From Erythrobacter sp. UBA2510 (GTDB lineage: Bacteria; Pseudomonadota; Alphaproteobacteria; Sphingomonadales; Sphingomonadaceae): a stretch of 16,549 nucleotides of DNA. This document shows positions 1 to 8,800 of this stretch, piece by piece. The stretch spans positions 2,757 to 19,305 of the forward strand of contig DDNW01000012.1 in NCBI GenBank assembly GCA_002341345.1. Direction: 5' to 3'. Position 1 is the stretch's first letter, and each line of letters starts with the position of its first letter. The notes beneath the pieces are model-generated. The model saw nothing but the letters and a program-made list of their open reading frames with translations, ran no database searches and was not told where the DNA came from. Position numbers and translations under genes: made by a program.

Positions 1-584
1 AAAAGCCAGTGTGGGATCGATCCCAGCCAGTTCCAGAACCGCTCGCGCGCATCGGTGTCGAGCACCACCGACCCGCCCTTCGACGAGACGTAGAGTACCT
101 TGCCCGCACCTCCCGCCAGTTCGGCCTTCCAAAGGGGACGATGGGCATCGAACCCGTTCGGGACGCTCCACTGGTCGTTATGGATCAGGCGGATTGCGGT
201 GACCTCCGCCTTCCCGAATGCCGCAGCTATCGCTGTCGCTTCCGCTGCGTTCGCCTTCCCGGCAGTCGCGCCGGTGTCGGCCCACAAAGTCAGCACCGCG
301 CCGTCCCAAGCGGAGAGCCGCCAGACCGGCCGATCCCCACGCATTTCCAGCACCATCTCGCGCAGCTCGAGACTGTCATCGGCACCAGCATAGGGACCCT
401 GCCGGACCTTGCTCCATTCGATCGGCGGAAGTCCTTCGAGCTGTTCCTCCGCTCCGAGCGACGGAAACGGCACATGCAGCATCACCAGTCCAGAGGCGAA
501 CCACAGGACGAACAGCAGGCAGGTGGCGATCCCGATCCAGCGATGGACGAAATAGAGCCAGTATTTGACCGTCCGCCTGTTCAC
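1..584 (-). CDS. PepSY-associated TM helix protein, 3' part cut by window edge
   Basis: Reading the minus strand from a GTG at 584 gives 194 codons open to the window edge. Visible: a basic start (MNRRTVKYW), then YFVHRWIGI at about residues 11-19, followed by a hydrophobic helix (about 17-36). The His-Arg-Trp-Ile-Gly stretch before the first helix is characteristic of PepSY_TM proteins. A soluble PepSY-like region follows, and the visible part ends with FWNWLGSIPHWL, the conserved stretch that precedes the next membrane helix in this family. Such proteins often sit beside TonB-dependent siderophore receptors and are thought to be inner-membrane, periplasm-facing factors for iron-siderophore reduction or handling (family knowledge). 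The start lies 9 bp after the receptor stop codon, so the two are probably cotranscribed. No good Shine-Dalgarno is visible; GTG was chosen because it gives the complete N-terminal HRWIG helix. The C-terminal part lies outside the window. Confidence 0.85.
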   Translation of the reverse strand, partial: MNRRTVKYWLYFVHRWIGIATCLLFVLWFASGLVMLHVPFPSLGAEEQLEGLPPIEWSKVRQGPYAGADDSLELREMVLEMRGDRPVWRLSAWDGAVLTLWADTGATAGKANAAEATAIAAAFGKAEVTAIRLIHNDQWSVPNGFDAHRPLWKAELAGGAGKVLYVSSKGGSVVLDTDARERFWNWLGSIPHWL

Positions 585-593
585 TTGCGCAGC

Positions 594-2774
594 CTAGAAA
601 CTCGCCCTCAAGGCCACGTCGACGGAGCGCGGGCGGCCGAGGATCCACTGCTCATCGTTGTAGGTGGTGTAGGCATAGTTCTCGTCGAACAGGTTCTGCA
701 GCGTCACGCTGAGCGCTAGCTGCGGCGTGAAGGCATAGGATGCCCCAAGGTCGACAACCGTGAAGGCGGGCACCCGGAAATCGTTGGCGTTGTCGGTGAA
801 GCGCCGCCCAACATAGCGCAGGTTGGCGCGCGCGGAGAAGCCATCCATCCCGACCCAGCGCAGTTCGAGGTTGGCGGCAGTTTCAGGCACGCCGGGCGGC
901 GTGTTGTCCTCGAACCCCGCGAACTCGTCGAAATTGGCATCGAGCACCGTCCCATTGGCCGAAATTCCGAAGCCGGCAGGCAGCTGAAGGTCGACATTCG
1001 CCTCGATCCCTTGCGAAGACCGTTGCCCGACCTGCTCGATCGCGCCACCGGTAACCGTCTGGGAGAACAGATTTTGCTTCACCAGCCTGTAGGCCGCCAG
1101 GGTGAAGCTGCCATTGCCTTCAAGGAACAGGCCCTTCACGCCGGCCTCGTATTGATAGCCGTCGGCATAGGTGAGTTGGAACTGGCTGGTCGATCCCGAG
1201 AAGGTGGTCAGCGTGCCAAGCGGATCGACCGCCGTCGAATATTGCGCATAGAGCGAGAGGTCTGCGCTGGGCTGGTAGACCGCGCCTACGCGCCAGGTTG
1301 TGCTGGACAGCTTCTTGTAGGCTTCGGTTCCGCCATTGAGTGCCGGCGCATCACCGACGATATTCTCTCCGGCGGCATCATAGACCCAGTTCCAGCGGCC
1401 GACCTTGTTCTCCTCATGCCGGATTCCCGCGACGAGCGAGAATTGCTCACTTAGTGCCAGCCGGTCTTCCGCGTAGAGCGCCCAGGTCATAGTGTCGGTG
1501 TGATAGCGGGGAAGCAGGCCCACCGTATCGAGAAACAGGCCCGGGTCGAAACCGGTCAGCGGGACCTCGTCTTCCTGATAGTCGGAATCGAACTGGTGCG
1601 AATAGTTCAGCTTGAAGTAGTTGACGTCGTAACCAAGCAGCAGGTCGTTGCCGATCCCGCCGCTAAGGGGGCTGGCCAATGTCACGTAGCCCTGGCTGCC
1701 ATACTGATCGACATCGTGGATAATGCCGTAATTGTCGGCCCGATAGATATTGCCGGGCGTGCCGTAGCCGATTCCGTTCGGGCAATCACCGTCTGCGGAT
1801 ATCCAGCAATAGGTCTCGAGGTTGCGCCAGATGCGGTTGGAGGTGAGGTAATAGGCGGTGTTGGCAACGGCCACCGTATCGTTCACCTGCCAGTCCAGCG
1901 ACAGCGCAGTCCGGTTGTCGCGATAACGCATCGTCGAATCTCCGACATCGTAGTTCTCGTGTCGGATCGAGGTATCGAGCTTGCCGTCGATGAGCGGTGT
2001 ACCGAAATAGCGCGTCGGCTTGTTGTTGCCGAAGTCGTTACGCAAGGTGAGCGTGAAACTGTCAGTCGGCGCGAAGGCAATCGCGCCTGACAGCGCCAGG
2101 TTCTCGCTTTCCCCGCGATCGACGAACCCGTCGGACTGGCGATAGGACGCATCTACGCGAAAGGCGAAGAGGTCGCCGAGCGGCCCCCCGGCACCGGCCG
2201 CCGCGTGCCAAGTGTTCTGCGATCCGTATCCCACTTCGGCATCGATCTGGGTTGTCGTGAAGTTCGGACCACGGGGGATGACATTGACTACGCCGCCGAG
2301 GGCGCCTTGGCCGAAGAGCACCGACGCCGGGCCGCTCAGGACTTCGACCCGCTCAACGTTCCAGGGATCGGAGGGAAACGAGATCGAACCATTATTGGGG
2401 AACAGGCGCACACCGTCATAGAGTTGAAGCACCGAACCCTGCCCGTCGAAGCCGCGCACAGCGAAGGTCAGTCCGGCGTTGCCTGGGTTGCCCGCATTGG
2501 TCACACCCGGCGCGCGCGACACTGCATCTACGATTGCCAGATCGCCCCGCGCCCGGATGTCGTCGCCGTCGACCACGTTTACGGTTGCCGGAGTTTCCAG
2601 GATCGACATGTCCAGCCTGCTACCGGTTGGACTTTCCTCCTCAAGCGGTTGTTCGCGCTCACCGGTCACGAGGATCCGATTGTCTTCACTCCCCTGCGCG
2701 AACGCGTTGGACGGCGCGATCAGTGTGAGGGCGACCAGCGAGGTCGAGCGGCGGTAGCAGGTCTTAAGATCCAT
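594..2774 (-). CDS. TonB-dependent receptor, siderophore-receptor type
   Basis: Outer-membrane gated channel of 726 aa, a normal length for the family. Residues 1-26 form a signal peptide with a likely cut after AFA (position 26). A TonB box candidate, ILVTG, is at about 34-38. The plug domain follows at roughly 55-165, with LSGPASVLFGQGALGGVVNV near its end, the classic plug signature. The remainder is a 22-strand beta-barrel ending in a terminal Phe (ALRASF), as outer-membrane proteins require. One extracellular-loop region carries a Cys pair (TYCW...GDCPNG). The neighbouring PepSY-helix gene favours an iron-siderophore substrate. The adjacent metal-efflux genes raise the alternative that another metal complex is taken up; the sequence alone cannot decide. 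The start ATG at 2774 precedes the signal peptide directly, with only a weak ribosome-binding site. The upstream gap holds a tandem repeat suggestive of response-regulator control. Confidence 0.93.
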   Translation of the reverse strand: MDLKTCYRRSTSLVALTLIAPSNAFAQGSEDNRILVTGEREQPLEEESPTGSRLDMSILETPATVNVVDGDDIRARGDLAIVDAVSRAPGVTNAGNPGNAGLTFAVRGFDGQGSVLQLYDGVRLFPNNGSISFPSDPWNVERVEVLSGPASVLFGQGALGGVVNVIPRGPNFTTTQIDAEVGYGSQNTWHAAAGAGGPLGDLFAFRVDASYRQSDGFVDRGESENLALSGAIAFAPTDSFTLTLRNDFGNNKPTRYFGTPLIDGKLDTSIRHENYDVGDSTMRYRDNRTALSLDWQVNDTVAVANTAYYLTSNRIWRNLETYCWISADGDCPNGIGYGTPGNIYRADNYGIIHDVDQYGSQGYVTLASPLSGGIGNDLLLGYDVNYFKLNYSHQFDSDYQEDEVPLTGFDPGLFLDTVGLLPRYHTDTMTWALYAEDRLALSEQFSLVAGIRHEENKVGRWNWVYDAAGENIVGDAPALNGGTEAYKKLSSTTWRVGAVYQPSADLSLYAQYSTAVDPLGTLTTFSGSTSQFQLTYADGYQYEAGVKGLFLEGNGSFTLAAYRLVKQNLFSQTVTGGAIEQVGQRSSQGIEANVDLQLPAGFGISANGTVLDANFDEFAGFEDNTPPGVPETAANLELRWVGMDGFSARANLRYVGRRFTDNANDFRVPAFTVVDLGASYAFTPQLALSVTLQNLFDENYAYTTYNDEQWILGRPRSVDVALRASF

Positions 2775-2877
2775 CGGTGGGGCATACTTTCACGCAAGCA
2801 GGGCCGCGACATTGGCCCGACAGTGCGCCACTGATGCTGCAATCCAATCGTGTTCGTCAGGTAAATTACCGTAATGG

Positions 2878-2897
2878 CGGCGTTACACGGCGTTACA
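2878..2897 (-). promoter_or_regulatory. Tandem 10-bp repeat, candidate response-regulator site upstream of the TonB receptor
   Basis: The plus strand reads cggcgttaca twice in direct succession (2878-2887 and 2888-2897), so the minus strand carries TGTAACGCCG twice. Direct repeats with a 10-bp period are the usual binding geometry of OmpR/PhoB-family response regulators (family knowledge). The repeat lies 104-123 bp upstream of the receptor start at 2774. Just downstream, in the sense of transcription, is a short palindrome, ATTAC-C-GTAAT (2865-2875). No clear -35/-10 pair was identified. The regulatory role is an inference. Confidence 0.45.
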
Positions 2898-3089
2898 AGT
2901 CCTTTTGACTAGAGGTGGTACAGCGCATCGCGCGCTGATCAGCCAATGGCGTCGCGTAATCGTGGTCATTGCGCTCATTGAGGAGATATTTGCCGCAGCC
3001 GGTATGTAGAGTGAAATTAGCACGGCGCAGCGCAATAAATGACATCCTTGGGAATGCGCCGCCCCCCGACGGAAATGGGCTGCACTACG

Positions 3090-3130
3090 CCACGTCTACG
3101 CCGGACAATCATTCAATTGTAGACGAGTGG
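3090..3130. repeat. Bulged stem-loop downstream of the metal ATPase
   Basis: Outer arms CCACGTCT (3090-3097) and AGAC-ga-GTGG (3121-3130) pair with a 2-nt bulge. Inner arms ACAAT (3105-3109) and ATTGT (3116-3120) close a 6-nt loop. It lies about 115 bp after the ATPase stop codon on the minus strand. There is no run of T after the stem, so an intrinsic terminator is only one possibility; a processing or mRNA-protecting structure is another. Confidence 0.3.
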
Positions 3131-3245
3131 CATTCAGACCGTCAGCGCCCTCATCCGCTCTCACTGCTGGCGTCAAGCTGCGGGAGCAGGCCGGCCTTGC
3201 ACTGTCCCAGGACACAGCACTTGATCCTCGGACGACGGAGCGATG

Positions 3246-5726
3246 TCATGCACCGGGCCTTCCGCGATAGGCGAGCAGGCGCAGAGCATTGAAGATAACG
3301 AGAACTGTCGATCCTTCATGTACGGCCACGGCCGGTCCGATGCCCAGCCCCAGAATGGTCGCTGGCACCAGGAAGACGACGACGCCGAGGCTGACAAAGA
3401 CATTCTGCAAGATGATCGATCGCGTCGTCCGGCTCAGTCCCACGGCAAACGGCAGATGCGACAGGTCGTCGGCCATCAGCGCAACGTCCGCCGTTTCCAG
3501 TGCGACGTCGGATCCCGCCGCGCCCATCGCGATGCCCACCGTCGCGGTCGCCATGGCGGGGGCGTCGTTGACGCCGTCACCGACCATCGCAACCTTGGCC
3601 TCGGCGCGAAGCTTCTTGATCGCCTCGACCTTGTCTTCGGGCATGAGGTCCCCCCATGCTTCGTCGATGCCCACCTGCGCGGCGATCCCTTCCGCCGCGC
3701 GCTGGTGGTCTCCGGAAATCATAATCATCCGTTCGATGCCGATTGCCCGCAATTGTTCGAGCGCTTTCCGCGCGGAATCGCGGGGGGTGTCCATCAGTCC
3801 GATCGCCCCCAGGTCGCGGTTGTCGCGCCGCACGACCATGGAGGTGTAGCCGCCTTCACGCAGCTGTTCGATGGCTGCCGCCATCTCGTCCGAAAGCCCC
3901 TGGACGCCCTCGGCACCGAACATTTCGGGCTTGCCGATCAGGACCACCTGCCCGGCCACCGTTGCGCGAACCCCCATGCCGGTCATGCTCTTGAGATCGT
4001 TAGCCTTGGGAATCGGGTATTCGCCCACATAGTTCCGACCATCACGGGCGATGGCTTTCGCAAGCGGATGGTCCGACAAGCTCTCCACTGCGACGGCCAC
4101 GGCCATCAGTTCTGCTTCCGTCACACCTTTCGCCGGAACTATGCGCTGAATCTGAGGTTCGCCGCGGGTGAGCGTACCGGTCTTGTCAAAGGCCACGGCC
4201 TTCAGTGAGCCCAGCAGCTCCAGCGGTGCACCGCCCTTCACGAGAACCCCGCCACGTGCGGCCCGTGCCACGCCGGACAGGACCGCGCTCGGCGTGGCAA
4301 TGGCCAGCGCGCACGGGCTTGCCGCGACCAGAACCGCCATGGCCCGGTAGAAACTGTCACGGAACGGCTCGTCCACCACCACCCATGCGAAGAGCAGCAC
4401 GAACGCGAGCAGCAGGACGATCGGCACGAAAATTCGCTCGAAGCGGTCGGTAAAGCGTTGGGTCGGTGACTTCTGCGTCTCGGCCTCGCTCACCATCTTC
4501 ACGACCTTTGCGAGCGTGCTTTCGCTCGAAAGGCGCGTGACCTCGACCTCAATCAGGCCGCTGCCGTTGATGGTCCCGGCGAATGTCCTGCTGGCCGCGT
4601 CGACCTGCTGCGGATTGGAGCGGGCAAGCGTCTCATCCGGCACAGCATATTTGTCCACCGGCATGCTTTCGCCGGTCACGGGAGCCTGGTTGATGCTGGT
4701 CGTGCCCTTGACAATGAAGCCGTCGGCCGGGATGCGGGCATCGGGCCTGACGACGATGACATCGCCCGGCACGAGCTCTTCCACAGCGATCTCTTCGGTG
4801 TTGCCGTTTTCCAGCTGGAGCAGCGCGGTTTGAGGAGCCAGTTCGGCCAGAGCCTCGATCGCGCGCTTGGCCCGCCCCATCGCGTAATGCTCCAGCGCAT
4901 GGCCGAGGCTGAACAGGAACAGGAGCAGCGCCCCTTCGGCAAAGGCACCCAGCGCCGCCGCTCCCGCAGCTGCGACCAGCATCAGCGTGTCGATTTCGAA
5001 TTTGCGCTGCCGCAGATTGTCGAAAGCTTCCCGCAGTGTGAAGAAGCCTCCGAAGAAGTAGGCTGCGACGTACAGCGCGGTCGGCAACCAGTCCGGCGCG
5101 CCGGAAACAAGCTTCTCGATCGCAAAGCCGATTCCGAGCATTGTGCCGCTGGCGAGAGCAAAGATCAGTTCGGTGTTAGGCCCCAGGAAATTTCCGTGAT
5201 CGTGGTCATGATCCTGCTCTGCTTCGCCGTGGTCATGCCCGGCATGCGCATTGCTCGCCGACCCTGCGCCGGAAGGCCGCTCCCGCCGGACGTCCATCCG
5301 GGCCAGGGCCTCCTCCAGTTCCCGCTCGGAGATCTGTTGCATATCGTATTCGATGCGAAGCGTGCCTGCGACATTGGCGCCCGCTTCCAGAACGCCGGGC
5401 AACTTGCGCAACTGTTCACCGACCGAACGCGCCTTGCGTTGATGACCGATCCCTTCGACCGACCACACGAGGTGGCCATAGCGTTCCGCGATCGCAGCGC
5501 CGGCGGCCTGGGCAATATCGCGAATGCGTGACAGGGAGACGATTTCGGGATCGTAGTGAATGCACAGCAGCGCCGGTTTGTCGTCCTCTGCGGCCAGAAC
5601 ATGGGCGCGGTCGATCCCTTGCCGTGCGACAAGATTCGCGGTCAGGCGCTGCACGCAATCGTCGTTCTCATCGGGAATATCAGGAAGGACGAGCGGGATT
5701 TCGAGTTGCAGCTTCTCTGTCATCAA
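3246..5726 (-). CDS. P1B-4-type heavy-metal translocating ATPase (Zn/Cd/Co class)
   Basis: Inner-membrane pump of 826 aa that couples ATP hydrolysis to export of a divalent metal cation from the cytosol. In order: two HMA-fold-like N-terminal stretches (about 5-82 and 86-148), both without the usual CxxC pair; a His-rich linker (HAGHDHG and DHDHDHG, about 161-178); membrane helices from about 184; the actuator motif TGES (351-354); the intramembrane SPC (470-472); the phosphorylated Asp514 in DKTGTLT; the nucleotide-site HP (553-554); the hinge GDGVND (716-721); and HEGST (803-807) in the last helix. SPC plus HEG(G/S)(S/T) is the signature of subgroup P1B-4 (CoaT, CtpD, CzcP), known for Co, Zn, Cd or Fe(II). 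It lies downstream of czcCBA on the same strand after a 116-bp gap with a hairpin. CzcP of Cupriavidus works alongside CzcCBA, a useful parallel. The start MMTEK could be either Met. Confidence 0.93.
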   Translation of the reverse strand: MMTEKLQLEIPLVLPDIPDENDDCVQRLTANLVARQGIDRAHVLAAEDDKPALLCIHYDPEIVSLSRIRDIAQAAGAAIAERYGHLVWSVEGIGHQRKARSVGEQLRKLPGVLEAGANVAGTLRIEYDMQQISERELEEALARMDVRRERPSGAGSASNAHAGHDHGEAEQDHDHDHGNFLGPNTELIFALASGTMLGIGFAIEKLVSGAPDWLPTALYVAAYFFGGFFTLREAFDNLRQRKFEIDTLMLVAAAGAAALGAFAEGALLLFLFSLGHALEHYAMGRAKRAIEALAELAPQTALLQLENGNTEEIAVEELVPGDVIVVRPDARIPADGFIVKGTTSINQAPVTGESMPVDKYAVPDETLARSNPQQVDAASRTFAGTINGSGLIEVEVTRLSSESTLAKVVKMVSEAETQKSPTQRFTDRFERIFVPIVLLLAFVLLFAWVVVDEPFRDSFYRAMAVLVAASPCALAIATPSAVLSGVARAARGGVLVKGGAPLELLGSLKAVAFDKTGTLTRGEPQIQRIVPAKGVTEAELMAVAVAVESLSDHPLAKAIARDGRNYVGEYPIPKANDLKSMTGMGVRATVAGQVVLIGKPEMFGAEGVQGLSDEMAAAIEQLREGGYTSMVVRRDNRDLGAIGLMDTPRDSARKALEQLRAIGIERMIMISGDHQRAAEGIAAQVGIDEAWGDLMPEDKVEAIKKLRAEAKVAMVGDGVNDAPAMATATVGIAMGAAGSDVALETADVALMADDLSHLPFAVGLSRTTRSIILQNVFVSLGVVVFLVPATILGLGIGPAVAVHEGSTVLVIFNALRLLAYRGRPGA

Positions 5727-5793
5727 AAAGATCCACTTTTGCTTTGCTTGAGCGTTTTGGCCTCGACCGTGATCCTGCCGTTGGTACGATCAG

Positions 5794-5831
5794 GCCCTCC
5801 GGAGGAAACCAAAGGGCTTCCTTCGGAGGGC
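5794..5831 (-). terminator. Strong hairpin between czcA and the metal ATPase gene
   Basis: Arms at 5794-5807 and 5818-5831 pair over 14 positions with a single mismatch, around a 10-nt loop. In the transcribed (minus) direction the hairpin begins 11 nt after the czcA stop at 5843. No U-run follows, so it may act as a leaky terminator or as a 3'-end-protecting structure that sets different levels for czcA and the ATPase within one transcript. The function is an inference; the pairing is seen directly. Confidence 0.5.
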
Positions 5832-5842
5832 GCGGATGATCG

Positions 5843-8800
5843 TCAGGTGATTTCAGACCACTCGCGGCGTTCTGTCCGAGTGAGATTGCGCCGAACGCGA
5901 TCCCACCACTTTTCCCGCCAGCTTCGTTTGTCCTCATCCGTGTACAGGACAAGCCGGGCAATGGCCGGAAGCACGAACAAGGTGAGTGCTGTGGCGGTGA
6001 TCAGACCGCCGATCACGACGGTGGCCAGCGGTCGCTGCACTTCGGCCCCGGTGCCGGTAGCTATCGCCATGGGCACGAAGCCGAGCGATGCCACCAGAGC
6101 CGTCATCAGGACCGGCCGCAAGCGCGCCAGTGCGCCTTCGCAGATGGCATCGTCGAGCGCCAGTCCCGCATCGAGCCGCTGGCGGATCGCGGTCATCATC
6201 ACGAGGCCATTGAGGACGGCAACGCCCGACAATGCGATGAAGCCGACCGCAGCGGAGACCGAGAACGGCATACCCCTGAGAGCCAATGCGAAAACACCGC
6301 CTGCCAGCGCCATCGGGATCGCGCTGAACACCGACAAGGCCGGAATCCATCCGCCCAGTGCCATGAACAGCAGCAAGAGGACGACCGCGAAGCAGATCGG
6401 CACCACGATGGAGAGCCGTTCCTTTGCAGCCTGCAAGTTCTGGTACTGTCCGCCCCATTCGATGAAGGATGCCGGGGGCAATTCTACCCCTTCGCGCACC
6501 TGCGCCTGCGCGTCTTCCACGAACGAACCGAGATCGCGCTCGCGGACATTGGCGGATACGATTACGAGCCTGCGGCCCTGCTCGCGGCGAACTTCTGCCA
6601 GCCCGTCGACCACCCGGAACTCGGCAACCGAGCGCAAGGGTATCGTCGAACCGCCCGGCAGCAGGATCGGGAGCGCACCGAGCTGGTCGAAATCGTCCCG
6701 CGTCGCATTCGACAGGCGAACGACGACATCGAACCGGCGGTCGCCTTCGAAGACCAGCCCGGCGGGCCTGCCTCCAAGAGCAATGGCGACCGATTGTGCC
6801 ACGTCTTCGACCGTAAGGCCATAACGCGCGATGGTGGGCCGGTCGAACGCGATGTCGAGCGTCGGGAAGCCGGTCACCTGCTGGACCTTGACGTCGGCCG
6901 CGCCCTCGATGCCCTGCAGAACCCCGGCAACCTCGTTGGCAGCAGCGGTCATGGCGGTCAAATCGTCGCCATAGAGCTTTACGGCGAGATCGCCGCGTAC
7001 GCCCGCGATCAGCTCGTTGAAGCGAAGTTCAATCGGCTGGCTGAACTCGTAGGCATTGCCGACAAGGGTACCGAGCGCGCTTTCCATCTCGGCGACCAGG
7101 TTGTCCTTGGACAGGCCAGGATCCGGCCATTCGTCGCGCGGTTTGAGAATGACATAGGCATCGGACGCGTTGGGCGGCATCGGATCGGTTGCCACCTCGG
7201 CCGTGCCGGTGCGGGAAAATACCAGAGCGACCTGTGGAAACTGCTCAAGCCGGTTTTCGACCTTGCGCTGCATTTCGAGCGACCGCTCGAGCGGGGTCGA
7301 CGGGATGCGCAGGGCCTGCACCGCGAGGTCGCGCTCGTCGAGCTGCGGCGTGAATTCGCTGCCAAGGAAGCTGAAAATGAAGGCAGCTACCGCGAACAGC
7401 CCTGCACCCACGGCGATCACCGGCCACGGACGCGCTATGGCGCGGCGCAGCGCGGGCCCATAGCGTTCCTTTGCCAGGCGAACTGGCTTCACTTCCTTTT
7501 CGGTGAGCTTCTTGTTGAGCAGCACCGCGATCATCGCTGGCACGAAAGTCAGCGACAGGACGAACGCCGAAGCCAGCGCCAGCATCACCGTGATGGCCAT
7601 GGGCGAGAAGGTCTTGCCTTCCACCCCGGTGAAAGTGAGCAGAGGCGCATAGACCAGCAGGATGATCGCCTGCCCATAAACGGTCGGCTTGATCATTTCC
7701 TGGGCCGCCAGCCTCGTTTCGGTCAGCCTCTCGCCCAACGTGAGCAGCCGCCCTTCGCTGTGCTGGCGGGCGGCAAGCCGCGCGACGCTGTTTTCGACGA
7801 TGATGACCGCTCCGTCGACGATCAGGCCAAAGTCGAGCGCGCCAAGGCTCATCAGATTACCCGATACGCCAAGGCGGTTCATGCCGATCGCGGCCATCAG
7901 CATCGATATCGGAATGACCAGCGCGGCGATGATCGCGGCGCGGATATTGCCGAGCAGCAGGAACAGCACCACGATAACGAGCAGCGCCCCTTCGACGAGG
8001 TTCTTCTCGACAGTGGCGATGGTGGCATCGACCAGCGAGGAGCGATTGTAGACAATCTCCGCTTCGACCCCGTCCGGCAGCGAAGCGCGTACCTCCTCAA
8101 GCCGTTCGGCGGCCTGCGCCGAAACGGTGCGGCTGTTTTCGCCTGCACGCATGAGCACCGTGCCCACCACCGCCTCGTCGCCGTTAAGCGAAGCCGCGCC
8201 GGTTCTGAGCTCGCCGCCGATGCTGACGGTCGCGACATCGACGATGCGGATCGGAACGCCTTCGCGTGTCGCGACAACGGCCTGCTCGATATCTTCGATG
8301 CTGCCGAGCCGGGCATCGACCCGCGCGAGCAATGCCTCACCCGCGCGGTCGACGAAGTTCGCACCCTCGGCAAGGTTGGCAGCCTCCAGCGCATTGATCA
8401 GGTCGTCGAATGACAGGCCGTAGCCGGTCAGGCGCGACGGATCGGGCTGGACGAGATATTTCTTCTCGAAGCCGCCGATGGAATCGACCCCTGCGACGCC
8501 AGGCGTCGAGCGCATCAAAGGAGCTACGATCCAGTCTTGCACGGTGCGCAGATACGCGGCCTTTGCAACATCATTATCCAGCCGGTCGCCACGTTCGGTG
8601 ACGAAGCTGCCATCCGCCTGCCAGCCGGTCGTGCCGCCCACAGGGGCGCCGTTTCCGTCAGGATGCTCGTACTCGATCGTGTACATGAGCACTTCGCCGA
8701 GACCGGTCGAGATCGGTCCCATGATCGGTTCCGCGCCTTCCGGCAGCGCAGCGGTCAAGGGAGCCAGACGCTCGTTCACCTGTTGGCGTGCGAAATAGAG

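Larger units (their letters stand above)
2775..3245. other. Non-coding gap between metal ATPase and TonB receptor
   Basis: No convincing gene is visible on either strand. The gap holds the tandem repeat at 2878-2897 and an inverted repeat CAGCGC-5-GCGCTG (2921-2937) that runs into a 10-bp palindrome GCTGATCAGC (2935-2944). It also holds a larger stem-loop at 3090-3130. An open frame of 107 codons on the plus strand (2969-3292) has Arg/Pro/His-rich, low-complexity character and overlaps the ATPase end, so it was not called. The gap probably contains the receptor promoter and the end of the ATPase transcript. Confidence 0.6.

Noticed and set aside
2895..2992. Short minus-strand frame MSAMTTITRRHWLIS with a Tat-like TRRHWL near the receptor promoter
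   Set aside because: Only about 30 codons, no Shine-Dalgarno, and it overlaps the tandem repeat; more likely chance than a leader peptide or truncated Tat protein.
2969..3292. Plus-strand open frame of 107 codons between the TonB receptor and the ATPase
   Set aside because: It runs into the 3' end of the ATPase gene, has no ribosome-binding site and no recognisable motif.
6794..8413. Long plus-strand open frame of 539 codons across czcA
   Set aside because: It is opposite the well-conserved czcA coding sequence and its translation is His/Arg/Gln-rich low-complexity, as expected for an antisense frame of GC-rich DNA.
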